This document shows, piece by piece, positions 18,752 to 28,542 of a stretch of 64,000 bases of DNA. Source of the stretch: Prochlorococcus sp. AG-355-P07 (GTDB lineage: Bacteria; Cyanobacteriota; Cyanobacteriia; PCC-6307; Cyanobiaceae); contig QCEN01000003.1 in assembly GCA_003280575.1 (NCBI GenBank), positions 124,001 to 188,000 on the forward strand. The letters run 5' to 3'. The notes beneath the pieces were generated by a model. It was not told where the DNA came from. It saw only the letters and a program-made list of their open reading frames with translations, and made no database searches. Within the stretch, counting starts at the first letter, position 1; the number at the start of each line of letters is the position of its first letter. The translations under genes and the position numbers were made by a program.

Positions 18752-18904
18752 ATGACGAAGAAAACAGTTTTCAAATTCATAAAAACCCCTTGTGGACAGG
18801 CAAAATATATCGAATTAGAAGCCAACAAAACTTTACTAGGTAAATTAAGGCTTTTGTGGTTTATCTTAATTGCATCAATTAGAGATTGGAATATTAAAGA
18901 GTAA
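18752..18904 (+). CDS. Small protein of 50 residues
   Basis: An ATG at 18752 opens a 50-codon frame ending in TAA at 18902-18904, just 4 bases before the convergent gene's stop at 18909. The protein begins MTKKTVFKFIKTPCGQAKYI and has a hydrophobic segment LLGKLRLLWFILIASI, then RDWNIKE. That suggests an amphipathic or short membrane helix flanked by charged residues. It fills an otherwise empty gap between the ligase gene and the TVP38 gene. A possible weak ribosome site (GAGAG, 18743-18747) precedes it. I do not recognise the family. Confidence 0.6.
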   Translation: MTKKTVFKFIKTPCGQAKYIELEANKTLLGKLRLLWFILIASIRDWNIKE

Positions 18905-18908
18905 ATTC

Positions 18909-19511
18909 TTAGGAGTTTTCAAAAAATTCCCTAGAGTATTTAGCTGAGAAATATACAACTAAAAAAGTTGAACTAATTCCAACGATAGTCATATATAAAT
19001 TATTTGGTGATTGCACATTTTTTAGCTCCTGAATATTTTTTGCCAAACTACCTATTGAGCAATAAAGAAAAGTTCCTGGAATGATTCCAAGTAGACCAAG
19101 AGCGAAATCTCGAAATCTAACATTATTTAAACCATAAAAATAATTAAGAATACTAAAGGAAAATATGGGCGATAATCTCGCTAAAAAAATTAATTTAAGT
19201 CCGCCTTTTTCTACTACTTTTTCCATAACACTTAATTTTGGATAACGGCTAAAAAGATTTTTTAGCTTTTTTGCAAAAAAACTTTTTGATACAAAAAAAG
19301 CAACTAATGCTCCTATAGAAGCAGAGAAAAAAACGATAATTGATCCTAAATATGAGCCATATAAAAAACCTGATAATAAAGATAACCAAGAAGCTGGAAG
19401 TATTAATAAAACAATTAAAATATAAATGCAAATAAACAAAAATATCCCAATTCCAGTATTAAAAAAAAATGACAAATTATAAATATTTTCAAGAAATATA
19501 TTCATTCTCAA
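18909..19511 (-). CDS. TVP38/TMEM64 (VTT-domain, DedA-like) membrane protein
   Basis: The 200-residue integral membrane protein has at least four hydrophobic segments and the VTT/SNARE-associated signature: LARLSPIFSFSILNYFYGL followed by F..F..G...GIIPGTFLYCSIG. Proteins of this superfamily are implicated in lipid or phosphate-ester transport and membrane homeostasis, but individual functions are mostly unknown. Its start ATGA overlaps the valS stop by 4 bases (19508-19511), so it is translated from the valS message. Localisation to the plasma or thylakoid membrane cannot be decided. Confidence 0.88.
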   Translation of the reverse strand: MRMNIFLENIYNLSFFFNTGIGIFLFICIYILIVLLILPASWLSLLSGFLYGSYLGSIIVFFSASIGALVAFFVSKSFFAKKLKNLFSRYPKLSVMEKVVEKGGLKLIFLARLSPIFSFSILNYFYGLNNVRFRDFALGLLGIIPGTFLYCSIGSLAKNIQELKNVQSPNNLYMTIVGISSTFLVVYFSAKYSREFFENS

Positions 19512-22270
19512 TTCAAAAGTTCGAGTTTTTTAGTAATTCTCTGCTTTTGCACCGAACCCTCATTTAATTTAAATCTGCATTCATCAACAATATCTTTTGG
19601 AGCCTTATCAATAAAATTTTTATTAGATAATCTCTTATTTAAATTTTCTAACTCAATAGTCACCTTTGTTAAATCCTTGGTTAACCTTTCCTTTAATGAA
19701 TCTATATTTACAAAATCCTGAAAAGGCAAGTAAACCTCTAAATCACTTATTATCCCAGAAAAAGATTTAGATAAATCTTTTTTATCAACAGCATTAGTTT
19801 TAAAAATAAACACTTCAGAAGATTTAGTTAAGTTTTGAATATCGTCAACTAAAGTTTTTAAGAAATCAATCAATTCATCATTGTCTGAAATTAAATATAC
19901 AGGACCTTTTTCTGATGGCTTAAGACCTAATTCAGCTCTTAAATTTCTAATCAGCCTAATAATTTCAAAGAGTTGCTGAAAGGAATTATCCAGCTTATTA
20001 TCAACAAATTTATTTTCGTGAATTGGCCATTTTTGAAGAGATAATAATGCATTATCTGGTCTTATTTGCAGTACATGCCAAAGTTCCTCAGTAATGTGCG
20101 GCATAAAAGGATGAATCATTACCAAAATATCATTGAGCACTTTTATTAAAACTTTTTCAGATATTTGACTATTTTTAGTCTCTTTATTATTAAACCTTTG
20201 TTTAGCAAATTCTACATACCAGTCACAAAAATCATTCCATGCAAATTCATATAGAAGTTTTGCAGATTCTCCCAATTTATATTCTTTCAACAAAGCAGCC
20301 ACTTTTATATTTACCTGATTCAATTTTGATAAAATCCACTTATCACATAACTCTAAAGAAGTTTCATCACTCCCATTAAGCGAACAATTATTGTTAGAAG
20401 TTTTATTAATTAACACAAATTTAGTTGCATTCCATAACTTATTCGCAAAATTTCTTGAAGCTTCAACAGTTGAAGATGTTTCTTTTTTTCTATCAAAATC
20501 AAGCCTGATATCTTGTCCAGCGCCTGCAACTTCTCTAATTAAGGCAAATCGTAGAGCATCAGAACCATATTTATCAATTAATAGTATTGGATCAATACCA
20601 TTACCTGAACTTTTACTCATTTTTTTATTGTTTTCGTCTCGAACTAAACCATGAATATAAACATCCTTAAAAGGAATATTATTCGTAAAAGTATTCCCCA
20701 TCATTGTCATTCTGGCCACCCAGAAAAAAATAATATCGAAACCAGTAACAAGAACATTATTTGGATACCATTTTTTAAAATCAGGATCATTTTTATTTGG
20801 CCAACCAAGGGTTGAGAAAGGCCATAAACCACTTGAGAACCATGTGTCCAAAACATCTTTATCACGAACCAATTTAATATTGAATCCAAATTTTTTATTA
20901 GCTTCGATTAACGCATCTTCTTCATTTCTTGCAACTATATACGGAGTGTTTTGTTCTATTGAGTCTTGAGATTCATCTAAAACATACCATGCTGGTATTT
21001 GGTGCCCCCACCACAATTGGCGACTAATACACCAATCATTAATATTCTTTAACCAGTCCTTATAAACTTTCTCCCAGCGTGGAGGAATAAAAGATGGTTT
21101 TTTAGAATCAATTTCATTAAGACATCCTTTTGATATATCATCCATTTTCAAAAACCATTGTGTTGACAATAAAGGTTCAATTGGCACCTTACCTCTATCA
21201 GAAAAAGGAACAGTATGTTTATAATCCTCTATCTTTGTCAAAAGGCCCAAGTTATCCAATTCTTTGATAATTTTCTTTCTAGCTTCATATCTATCTAAAT
21301 TTTGAAAAATACCTGCATTAATATTTAAGGTTCCATCTTTGTTCATTACATTAATCTGTTTTAGATTATGCCTTTTTCCTATTGCAAAATCATTTGGATC
21401 ATGTGCTGGAGTAACCTTCACACAACCCGTACCAAAATCTTTATCAACATGTGAATCAGCGATGATAGGTATTTCTCTATCAACAAAAGGGACTTTTACT
21501 TTGACACCAATAAATTCTTTATATCTATCATCATCAGGATTAACTGCCACAGCAGTATCACCCAAAAGAGTTTCTGGTCTTGTTGTTGCAACTTCTAAGT
21601 ACTTATCTAACTGTTCACCACTTTCAGAAATTAAAGGGTATTTAAAATGCCATAAATGACCATTTACTTCTTGCATTTCAACTTCAAGATCACTTACGGC
21701 AGATTGAGATTCAGGACACCAATTAACCAAATATTCGCCTCTATAAATTAAATTCTTTTTATAGAGAATATTAAAAGCCTCAATAACTGCTTCATTTAAT
21801 TTTTGATCAAGAGTAAATCTTTCTCTAGTCCAGTCAACTGAATATCCTATCCTTTTTAATTGAGAAACTATTCTTCCACCACTTTGTTCTTTCCATTTCC
21901 ATGCTCTTTTAAGAAAGTCATCTCTTCCGATATCCTCGCTTGTTTTGCCTTCACTTTTTAATTGTTTTTCAAGAATAGTTTGAACAGCTATTGAAGCATG
22001 ATCAGTTCCTGGTAAGCACAAAACATTCTTGCCTAAAAGTCTTTGGAAACGTACTACAACATCTATCAAAGCCGTATTAAATGCATGCCCCATATGCAAA
22101 GATCCAGTTACATTTGGTGGCGGAATAACAACACAAAAAGGCTCCCCATCATCCTCAGGGTTAGGACTAAACGCCCTAAGATTTTCCCATTTTTCTTGCC
22201 ACTTTTTCTCTACTTCAAAAGGTGAATAATTCTCTAAAGATAATTGATCATTCATCACTGTCATGTCCAA
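19508..22270 (-). CDS. valS: Valyl-tRNA synthetase
   Basis: ValRS charges tRNA-Val. This 920-residue class I enzyme has the HIGH-type motif PPPNVTGSLHMGH (H59-M-G-H62), an editing domain containing ATTRPETLLGDTAVAV, FDIIFFWVARM, and KMSKS near residue 550 in NKKMSKSSGNGIDP. A C-terminal coiled coil (residues about 860-915) is rich in Lys, Glu and Leu, as expected. The start could instead be the internal Met at codon 6 (MNDQLSLENY). A tRNA-Val gene sits 450 bases upstream on the same strand, which is probably coincidence. Confidence 0.97.
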   Translation of the reverse strand: MDMTVMNDQLSLENYSPFEVEKKWQEKWENLRAFSPNPEDDGEPFCVVIPPPNVTGSLHMGHAFNTALIDVVVRFQRLLGKNVLCLPGTDHASIAVQTILEKQLKSEGKTSEDIGRDDFLKRAWKWKEQSGGRIVSQLKRIGYSVDWTRERFTLDQKLNEAVIEAFNILYKKNLIYRGEYLVNWCPESQSAVSDLEVEMQEVNGHLWHFKYPLISESGEQLDKYLEVATTRPETLLGDTAVAVNPDDDRYKEFIGVKVKVPFVDREIPIIADSHVDKDFGTGCVKVTPAHDPNDFAIGKRHNLKQINVMNKDGTLNINAGIFQNLDRYEARKKIIKELDNLGLLTKIEDYKHTVPFSDRGKVPIEPLLSTQWFLKMDDISKGCLNEIDSKKPSFIPPRWEKVYKDWLKNINDWCISRQLWWGHQIPAWYVLDESQDSIEQNTPYIVARNEEDALIEANKKFGFNIKLVRDKDVLDTWFSSGLWPFSTLGWPNKNDPDFKKWYPNNVLVTGFDIIFFWVARMTMMGNTFTNNIPFKDVYIHGLVRDENNKKMSKSSGNGIDPILLIDKYGSDALRFALIREVAGAGQDIRLDFDRKKETSSTVEASRNFANKLWNATKFVLINKTSNNNCSLNGSDETSLELCDKWILSKLNQVNIKVAALLKEYKLGESAKLLYEFAWNDFCDWYVEFAKQRFNNKETKNSQISEKVLIKVLNDILVMIHPFMPHITEELWHVLQIRPDNALLSLQKWPIHENKFVDNKLDNSFQQLFEIIRLIRNLRAELGLKPSEKGPVYLISDNDELIDFLKTLVDDIQNLTKSSEVFIFKTNAVDKKDLSKSFSGIISDLEVYLPFQDFVNIDSLKERLTKDLTKVTIELENLNKRLSNKNFIDKAPKDIVDECRFKLNEGSVQKQRITKKLELLN

Positions 22271-22361
22271 ATTTTATTTCAATAAACTTTTTGTTTATTT
22301 TATCTTGAGAGCAACCAATTAATGTAAATAATATTAGTTTGCAAAAAAAGACACATACATT

Positions 22362-22703
22362 CTACAAAAGTTTGAAGCCAGAACCGCAGGAACAACGTTT
22401 TGCATTTTTTGGTGTTGAAATAAGAAATCCACCACCGCTCAAATCGCCGTAATAATCTAATTTTAAATCTTTAAGTAAATTAAACTTTTTCACATCCGCG
22501 AATAAAGTTACTCCTTCAGTTCTTGAAATAGGGGATCCATTACATTTACCTGGCCTTAATTTAATATGCATCCATCCTTCGGAACAATTTTTATCCTCTA
22601 CCAAATCAATAGACATTTCTCCTGGAGAACCTCCAAAAGAAGCTTGCCTAGATAGTTCTGAAGCAGCACTTTGACTGATTGAAAGATTGACGATCTCAGT
22701 CAT
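22362..22703 (-). CDS. IscA/HesB-type iron-sulfur cluster assembly protein
   Basis: A-type carrier proteins hold or pass Fe-S clusters during assembly. The 113-residue protein keeps the three expected cysteines: C40 (DKNCSEGW), C104 and C106 in the C-terminal CSCGSGF. It also has the family's GVTLFADVKKF and GGGFLISTPKNAKRCSCG. The segment around the first Cys (NCSEGWMHIKLRPG) is unusual relative to the canonical GGCSG, so it belongs to a divergent subgroup. The open frame continues to 22748 inside the tRNA gene; the ATG at 22703 (MTEIVNLSIS) is the sensible start. It lies between tRNA-Val and valS. Confidence 0.88.
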   Translation of the reverse strand: MTEIVNLSISQSAASELSRQASFGGSPGEMSIDLVEDKNCSEGWMHIKLRPGKCNGSPISRTEGVTLFADVKKFNLLKDLKLDYYGDLSGGGFLISTPKNAKRCSCGSGFKLL

Positions 22704-22719
22704 TAGAAAAATAATAAAT

Positions 22720-22790
<71 letters not shown>

Positions 22791-22820
22791 TTATAATAAA
22801 CCATTCTAATAGATGAAGTT

Positions 22821-22851
22821 GAAATATTTATACTAAGTATTTAAATATTTC
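22821..22851. repeat. A+T-rich inverted repeat between tRNA-Val and mazG
   Basis: The bases GAAATATTTA (22821-22830) and TAAATATTTC (22842-22851) are perfect inverted repeats. The 11 bases between them can pair further (TAC/GTA), with a 2-base bulge and a TAA loop. The dyad lies upstream of both the divergent tRNA-Val and mazG. It could be an operator or a promoter-associated hairpin; in such A+T-rich DNA a chance dyad is possible. Confidence 0.4.
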
Positions 22852-22888
22852 ATGATTGAGGCAAAATTAAATTAATAAAATATATCCT

Positions 22889-23743
22889 ATGTACTCAAAC
22901 AATAGATATAACTTACAAAAAAATTCAGATTTAGAGACTTTAGAAAGCTTTAAAATTTTAATATCTAATATCAAATCATTAAAAGATAAAACTTGGGGAT
23001 GCCCTTGGCAGAAAATACAGTCTCATAAATCGTTGATCCCATTTTTACATGAAGAAAGTAATGAGTTTATAGATGCGATATATGAAAAAAAGGCGGATAA
23101 CATATGTGAAGAGTTAGGAGATCTTTTATTACAAGTAATGCTTCATGCTGAAATCGGTTATGAAAAAAAAGAATTTGAACTAAATGATGTTATAAAAAAT
23201 CTAAACAAGAAAATTATTAATAGACATCCATATATTTTTAAAAAAAAAGAAAAAGTATCTTTAGAAAAATCGCAACAAATTTGGGAAAACATTAAAAATT
23301 CAGAAAAAGAAACACCTCATATTGAATCATCAATTAGTAAAAATTTAAAAATGAAAATCAAAAATTTACCTCCAATGGTTGGAACAGATAAAATTACAAA
23401 TGTTGTTAAAGAATATGGTTTTAAATGGGAGTGTACCGATCAGATTTTTGAAAAGTTAGAAGAAGAGATTAGTGAATTAAAGGAAGCAATTAAATGTAAT
23501 AATGATTCAGAAATAAAAAATGAATTTGGGGATATTTACTTTACCCTTCTGAATCTCTCAAACTTTTTAAAAATAAATCCCGAATCAGCTCTTCAAAAAA
23601 CTAATAAGAAATTTTTAAACAGATTTTCAATCGTAGAAGAGCATGCAGGAGATAATATTAAAAAACAAACTCCCAAAGACTTTCAACGGCTTTGGCAAAT
23701 AGCCAAGCAAAAAATGGCAGGAAAAGTGCCTAAAAGCAAATGA
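22889..23743 (+). CDS. mazG: Nucleoside triphosphate pyrophosphohydrolase MazG
   Basis: MazG hydrolyses NTPs to NMP and pyrophosphate. It may clear damaged nucleotides or modulate alarmone levels. The 284-residue protein has two MazG domains. The first has the metal-binding EESNEFIDAI and EELGDLLLQV (EExxE...ExxD pattern) after the signature CPWQKIQSHKSLIPFL. The second has EEISELKEAI and EFGDIYFTLLNL. This is the two-domain cellular form; the shorter MazG carried by some cyanophages is a separate lineage. It overlaps speE by 4 bases (ATGA), so it is coupled to the polyamine genes. Confidence 0.94.
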   Translation: MYSNNRYNLQKNSDLETLESFKILISNIKSLKDKTWGCPWQKIQSHKSLIPFLHEESNEFIDAIYEKKADNICEELGDLLLQVMLHAEIGYEKKEFELNDVIKNLNKKIINRHPYIFKKKEKVSLEKSQQIWENIKNSEKETPHIESSISKNLKMKIKNLPPMVGTDKITNVVKEYGFKWECTDQIFEKLEEEISELKEAIKCNNDSEIKNEFGDIYFTLLNLSNFLKINPESALQKTNKKFLNRFSIVEEHAGDNIKKQTPKDFQRLWQIAKQKMAGKVPKSK

Positions 23744-24591
23744 AAAACATTACAACATGGATAGATGAATATCATAAAGGCTCAAGATTCGGCCTAAATG
23801 GGAAAATTTTAATTAAAAAAACCTCAAAATATCAAGAAATTATTGTTATTGAAAATAAATATTATGGTAAAGCTCTAATGTTAGATGGTTGCTGGATGAC
23901 ATCATTAAAAGACGAGAAATATTATCATGAGTGTCTTGTGCATCCTGCATTAAGTAGGATTGACGAAAAATCTAATGTACTAATTATTGGCGGTGGTGAC
24001 GGTGGTACTGCAAGAGAATGCATGAAATATACTCAAATATTAAAAATTGATCTCGTAGAGATTGATGGGGAAGTAATCAAAATATCCAAAAAATTTTTAA
24101 AAGAAATTGGAGGCAAAGCATGGAATGACAAAAGATTAAAGATTCATATTGATGATGGTGTTCAATGGGTAAAAAAAACAAAAGATAATTTTTACGACGT
24201 TATATTTATAGATTGCTCAGATCCCTCAGAATTTTCAAATTTATTATTTTCAGCTTCATTTTATAAAGAATGTAAAAGAATACTTAAACCAATGGGGATA
24301 TTAGCAACGCAAAGCGAATCACCTGAATCCTTCAAAAATATGCACATAAAGATTTTGAAAACCCTAAAAAATATATTTAAAGTTTCTGAAACTATGTATT
24401 CCTTTGTTCCTATATATCCAAGCGGGATTTGGAGTTGGACATTCGCTTCTTCAGAAGATCTAAATTTATCAAAGGAAAATTATGATGAAGCGCTAAAAAT
24501 AGAAAAAGGATGTGAAATTTGGAATTTAAATTTTCAAAATGCCGCATTCAAAATGATGCCAAATAAAATTGTAAAAGAACTAGATTCATAA
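23740..24591 (+). CDS. speE: Spermidine synthase
   Basis: SpeE transfers the aminopropyl group from decarboxylated SAM to putrescine. The 283-residue protein has the N-terminal ENKYYGKALMLDGCWMTS, the nucleotide-binding VLIIGGGDGGTARECMKY near residues 83-100, VEIDGEVI and FIDCSDP with the expected catalytic Asp. It is preceded by mazG with a 4-base overlap and followed 1 base later by the agmatinase-like gene speB, which would supply putrescine. An arginine decarboxylase and SAM decarboxylase are not in this window. Confidence 0.95.
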   Translation: MKNITTWIDEYHKGSRFGLNGKILIKKTSKYQEIIVIENKYYGKALMLDGCWMTSLKDEKYYHECLVHPALSRIDEKSNVLIIGGGDGGTARECMKYTQILKIDLVEIDGEVIKISKKFLKEIGGKAWNDKRLKIHIDDGVQWVKKTKDNFYDVIFIDCSDPSEFSNLLFSASFYKECKRILKPMGILATQSESPESFKNMHIKILKTLKNIFKVSETMYSFVPIYPSGIWSWTFASSEDLNLSKENYDEALKIEKGCEIWNLNFQNAAFKMMPNKIVKELDS

Positions 24592-24592
24592 G

Positions 24593-25474
24593 ATGACAAA
24601 AAATTTATTTGATAACGAAAATGCAATTTATATGGGAGCACAAAGAAGTCCTGAGAATTGCTCAATTGGTATCTTTGGAGTTAATTATGACGGGACATGT
24701 TCGTTTAAACCAGGAGCAAGATTTGGTCCAGAAGCAATAAGACAAGTCAGTTCTTGTTTAGAAACATATTGTCCAAAACTAAAAAAAGACTTAGAAGATA
24801 TTATGTATGTTGATTTTGGATCAATACTAATTGATAAAAATGACTCAAAGTCCATTATTGAATCGGTTAAATCAGCAACAAATTATTTAATTAGTAAACG
24901 CCTTAGTCCTATTATGCTTGGAGGCGAACATTCTATTACAAGTGGAGCTATTGAAGCATTAGTAAAAAAATATCCAGATTTGATATTAGTTCAACTTGAT
25001 GCTCATGCAGATTTAAGAGAATCATATATGGGAAATGAACATAGTCATGCTTGTACTATGACAAGATGCTTAGAAGTACTACCTGAAAAGAAAATTTTGC
25101 AAGTAGGAATAAGAAGTGGGACTAAGGAAGAATTTAAAATTATGCATAACAACAACCAATTAGTTAACTTTTATCCAGGCGGAAATGCACATGAATTAAA
25201 ACAAGCTCTAATACCATACGTTAAGTCTCCAATCTATTTAACAATAGATTTAGATTGGTTTGATCCCAGTTTATTAGCAGGGACGGGTACTCCTGAACCG
25301 GGTGGATTTTTTTGGAATGATTTTGAAGAAATACTGAAAACTTTAAAAGAATTTAGAATTGTGGCTTCTGACATTGTGGAATTATCTCCAGAAATTGATA
25401 AAAGCGGAGTAAGTAGCGTAGTTGCAGCCAAAGTACTTAGAAGCTTAATTTTGTCATTAGAAAATATGCAATAA
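24593..25474 (+). CDS. speB: Agmatinase/arginase-family ureohydrolase
   Basis: This 293-residue manganese enzyme probably hydrolyses agmatine to putrescine and urea. Metal-binding motifs are GGEHSITSGA, DAHADLRE and TIDLDWFDPSLLAGTGTPEP, the last with its D-x-D-x-x-D arrangement. The N-terminal FGVNYDGTCSFKPGARFGP is a family feature for substrate entry. Family members include agmatinase, arginase and guanidinobutyrase, so substrate is not fixed by sequence alone. The adjacent speE (1 base apart) supports agmatinase. Confidence 0.9.
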   Translation: MTKNLFDNENAIYMGAQRSPENCSIGIFGVNYDGTCSFKPGARFGPEAIRQVSSCLETYCPKLKKDLEDIMYVDFGSILIDKNDSKSIIESVKSATNYLISKRLSPIMLGGEHSITSGAIEALVKKYPDLILVQLDAHADLRESYMGNEHSHACTMTRCLEVLPEKKILQVGIRSGTKEEFKIMHNNNQLVNFYPGGNAHELKQALIPYVKSPIYLTIDLDWFDPSLLAGTGTPEPGGFFWNDFEEILKTLKEFRIVASDIVELSPEIDKSGVSSVVAAKVLRSLILSLENMQ

Positions 25475-25524
25475 AAAATTTCTAAACTACAGTGTAAAAA
25501 TAATAAATAAAAACTAAATATTTC

Positions 25525-26637
25525 ATGGATTTGCGGAAAAGTCCTCTTTATTCAAAATATGTTGAATCCAATGCAAAATTAGTGGATTTTGCGGGTTGGG
25601 AAATGCCTATATCATTTTCAGGATTAATTAAAGAGCATGAATCAGTTAGATCTACAGCAGGATTATTTGATATTTCTCATATGGGTGTGATATCTGTTAA
25701 GGGAATCAATCCAAAGGATTATATACAAAAATTTTTTCCTACTAATTTATACTCCTTTTCTGAAGGTCAGGGACTTTATACAGTAATGCTCAATGATAAA
25801 GGAGGAATAATAGATGACTTAATAATTTATGACCTTGGTATACAAGAAAATGACATATCAGAATTATTGTTAATAGTTAATGCAAGTAGATATGAAAAAG
25901 ATTTTCAGTGGATAAAAAATAATTTAAATAAGGATGAAATTTCGATAAAAAACTTTAAAAAAGACAAAGTACTTTTAGCATTACAGGGGAAAAACTCATT
26001 CGATTTATTTGAAGAATGGATTGAATCTTCGATCTCACATATACCTAACTTTGGATGCGAATATAAAATTTTTGAACATATTTCGTCTGAAGAAAAAATT
26101 TTCTTTTCAAAGACAGGATATACAGGTGAAAATGGTCTAGAAATACTTTTATCTAAAAAAGCAGCAATTAATTTATGGGATTTCTCAATTTCCAAAAATG
26201 TTGCACCTTGTGGTTTAGGAGCTAGAGATACTCTTAGACTTGAAGCAGGCATGCATCTTTATGGTCAAGACATAAATGAAGAAACTTCTCCATATGAAGC
26301 AGGGTTAGGCTGGCTAGTACATCTAGAAAATAATCATGAATTCTTTGGAAGAAGATTTCTTGAAGAGCAGTCAAGATTAGGTATTCAAAAAAAGTTAGTT
26401 GGTCTCTCCATAACAGGTAAAGCAATAGGAAGAAAAGGTTGCGCAGTTCTTAAAGGTGAAGAAAATATTGGGACTATCACAAGCGGCAGTTGGTCTCCAA
26501 CTAAACAACAAGCTATAGCTTTTGCATACATCAATACTTCACATGCCTTAATAAATAATGAAGTTCAAATATTAATAAGAGGCAAAAAATTCAAAGGGAT
26601 TATCACTAAAAGATCGTTTTATAAAAAAAATTATTAA
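25525..26637 (+). CDS. gcvT: Glycine cleavage system T protein (aminomethyltransferase)
   Basis: GcvT transfers the methylene unit from aminomethyl-lipoyl-GcvH to tetrahydrofolate and releases ammonia. The 370-residue protein has the folate-binding [19 protein letters not shown] (N-terminal), [13 protein letters not shown], and [19 protein letters not shown] with the expected catalytic Asp. It ends with the barrel domain. It lies 50 bases after speB and 55 before aspS, about 16 kb from gcvH-gcvP, so expression of the T protein is not in the same transcript. I see no glycine riboswitch in the 50-base upstream gap. Confidence 0.96.
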   Translation: MDLRKSPLYSKYVESNAKLVDFAGWEMPISFSGLIKEHESVRSTAGLFDISHMGVISVKGINPKDYIQKFFPTNLYSFSEGQGLYTVMLNDKGGIIDDLIIYDLGIQENDISELLLIVNASRYEKDFQWIKNNLNKDEISIKNFKKDKVLLALQGKNSFDLFEEWIESSISHIPNFGCEYKIFEHISSEEKIFFSKTGYTGENGLEILLSKKAAINLWDFSISKNVAPCGLGARDTLRLEAGMHLYGQDINEETSPYEAGLGWLVHLENNHEFFGRRFLEEQSRLGIQKKLVGLSITGKAIGRKGCAVLKGEENIGTITSGSWSPTKQQAIAFAYINTSHALINNEVQILIRGKKFKGIITKRSFYKKNY

Positions 26638-26692
26638 CTAAATTTACCCTTAAAGAATTATTATAAGTTATTGATAAATAAATCATACTTAG

Positions 26693-28489
26693 ATGAGAAA
26701 CAAAATCTGCAAAGAAATCAATAATACAGACATTGGTAAATTAGTTAATTTATGCGGATGGGTAGATAGAAGAAGAGATCATGGTGGTGTAATTTTTATT
26801 GATTTAAGAGACCATAGTGGATTCCTACAAATAACAATTAACCCCGATGATGGTGCAGATCTTTTTAAACAAGCAGAAAATCTAAGAAATGAGACAGTAA
26901 TAATGGTTAGCGGAATTATTAATGAAAGGCCCAAAGATTCCATAAATACAAATTTAAGTACTGGAGAGTTGGAGCTTAAGGTTAAAGATTTGCAAATTCT
27001 CAACCAAATTAAAAAAAACTTACCTTTTCCAGTTTCTATACATGATTATGAAAATACAAAAGAGGAACTCAGATTAAAATATAGATACCTTGATTTAAGA
27101 AGGGGAAAAATACTAGAAAATTTAAAAATAAGACATAAGATTATTAAAGTTGCTAGAGAATTTCTTGATAATTTTGGTTTTACAGAAGTAGAGACCCCAT
27201 TACTTACGAAATCAACTCCTGAAGGCGCTCGCGATTTTCTTGTTCCTTCACGTCTTTCAAATGGAGAATTTTTTGCTTTACCTCAATCCCCACAACTATT
27301 TAAACAACTTTTAATGGTTGGAGGCCTAGACAAGTATTATCAAATCGCAAAATGTTTCCGTGATGAAGACTTGAGGGCAGATAGACAGCCAGAGTTTACT
27401 CAATTAGATATTGAGATGAGCTTTGTTAGTGAAGAAAAAATAATTTCTTTTAATGAAAGTCTCATAAAAAAAATATGGAAAGAAGTCTTAAATATTGAAT
27501 TTAATAATGCTTTTCAAAGAATGTCATGGCAAGCAGCAATGGATAAATACGGCACTGATAGACCAGATACTAGATATCAAATGTTATTAAAAGATTTAGG
27601 AGGTGTATTAGGTGATATTGGATTTAATATTTTCACCAAGGCAATTAAGTCTGGAGGTTATATAAAATCCATAACAGTCAAAGGAGGTAATTCAAGTATT
27701 AGTAACGTAAGAATTAAACCAGGAGGTGACATTTTCCAAGTAGCTCAAGATGCAGGAGCTGGTGGTTTGGCCTTTATAAGGGTCAAAGGAGATGAGCTTG
27801 AGACTATTGGGGCAATTAAAAATAATTTAAGTGAAGAGAATATAGCTGATATTTTAAAAATCACAGAAGCAAAAGATGGAGACTTAATCCTCTTAGGAGC
27901 TGGAGATAAACAAATTGTCAATCAGTCATTAGATAGAGTTAGACAATATATCGCAAAAGACTTAAATCTCATTGATAAAAGTAAATGGAATTTCTTATGG
28001 GTAACTGACTTCCCGATGTTCGAGAGAAATGAAGAGGAAAATAGATATGAAGCTTTACATCATCCTTTTTGTTCTCCTAAAAATATAAAATCTGAGGATT
28101 CTGAAAACTTGAAAAAAGAAATTGAGAGCTCTACAGCAAATGCTTATGACTTAGTTCTTAATGGATTGGAGTTGGGAGGTGGCTCGTTACGTATTCATGA
28201 AGCGAACTTACAAAGAGAAGTTCTAAAAACGGTAGGACTTACTGATAAAGAGATTGATGAAAAATTTGGATTTTTAATAGAAGCACTAGAAATGGGTGCT
28301 CCTCCTCATGGTGGAATAGCATTTGGATTGGATCGTATTACCATGCTGATCATTGGTGCAGATTCAATCAGAGAAACCATTGCTTTTCCAAAAAATCAAC
28401 AAGCAAAATGTCTTCTTACAAATGCGCCTTCAAATGTCTCAGAATCACAATTAAAAGAATTAGATATCGAAATAACAATTGATGAATAA
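26693..28489 (+). CDS. aspS: Aspartyl-tRNA synthetase
   Basis: This 598-residue class II enzyme has an N-terminal anticodon-binding OB fold ([20 protein letters not shown]), motif 2 ([20 protein letters not shown]), a central GAD insertion typical of bacterial AspRS, and motif 3 ([15 protein letters not shown]). The length fits the bacterial type. Whether it is discriminating or also charges tRNA-Asn cannot be decided by reading; it depends on whether asnS or gatCAB is present elsewhere in the genome. Confidence 0.97.
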   Translation: MRNKICKEINNTDIGKLVNLCGWVDRRRDHGGVIFIDLRDHSGFLQITINPDDGADLFKQAENLRNETVIMVSGIINERPKDSINTNLSTGELELKVKDLQILNQIKKNLPFPVSIHDYENTKEELRLKYRYLDLRRGKILENLKIRHKIIKVAREFLDNFGFTEVETPLLTKSTPEGARDFLVPSRLSNGEFFALPQSPQLFKQLLMVGGLDKYYQIAKCFRDEDLRADRQPEFTQLDIEMSFVSEEKIISFNESLIKKIWKEVLNIEFNNAFQRMSWQAAMDKYGTDRPDTRYQMLLKDLGGVLGDIGFNIFTKAIKSGGYIKSITVKGGNSSISNVRIKPGGDIFQVAQDAGAGGLAFIRVKGDELETIGAIKNNLSEENIADILKITEAKDGDLILLGAGDKQIVNQSLDRVRQYIAKDLNLIDKSKWNFLWVTDFPMFERNEEENRYEALHHPFCSPKNIKSEDSENLKKEIESSTANAYDLVLNGLELGGGSLRIHEANLQREVLKTVGLTDKEIDEKFGFLIEALEMGAPPHGGIAFGLDRITMLIIGADSIRETIAFPKNQQAKCLLTNAPSNVSESQLKELDIEITIDE

Positions 28490-28534
28490 GAATATATATG
28501 GATGTTCTAAAAGTTTTTTGTTTAAATAAAATAT

Positions 28535-28542
28535 AAGGAGGA
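28535..28542 (+). promoter_or_regulatory. Strong Shine-Dalgarno-like site placed too far from pyrG
   Basis: AAGGAGGA is a near-perfect complement of the 16S rRNA 3' end, but it ends 22 bases before the pyrG ATG. The intervening bases hold an in-frame stop (TAA, 28553-28555), so pyrG cannot start closer to the site. No suitable start codon for another frame occurs at the right spacing: the nearest TTG, at 28544, begins after a 1-base spacer and has only three codons. It may be a displaced, standby or chance site. Confidence 0.35.

Noticed and set aside
22281-22299. Inverted repeat AATAAAC-TTTTT-GTTTATT between the IscA-like gene and valS
   Set aside because: It is A/T only and lacks a downstream T-run on the minus strand. 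Too weak to call a terminator.
25475-25524. Glycine riboswitch before gcvT
   Set aside because: The gap is only 50 bases and A/T-rich; there is no room or recognisable structure.
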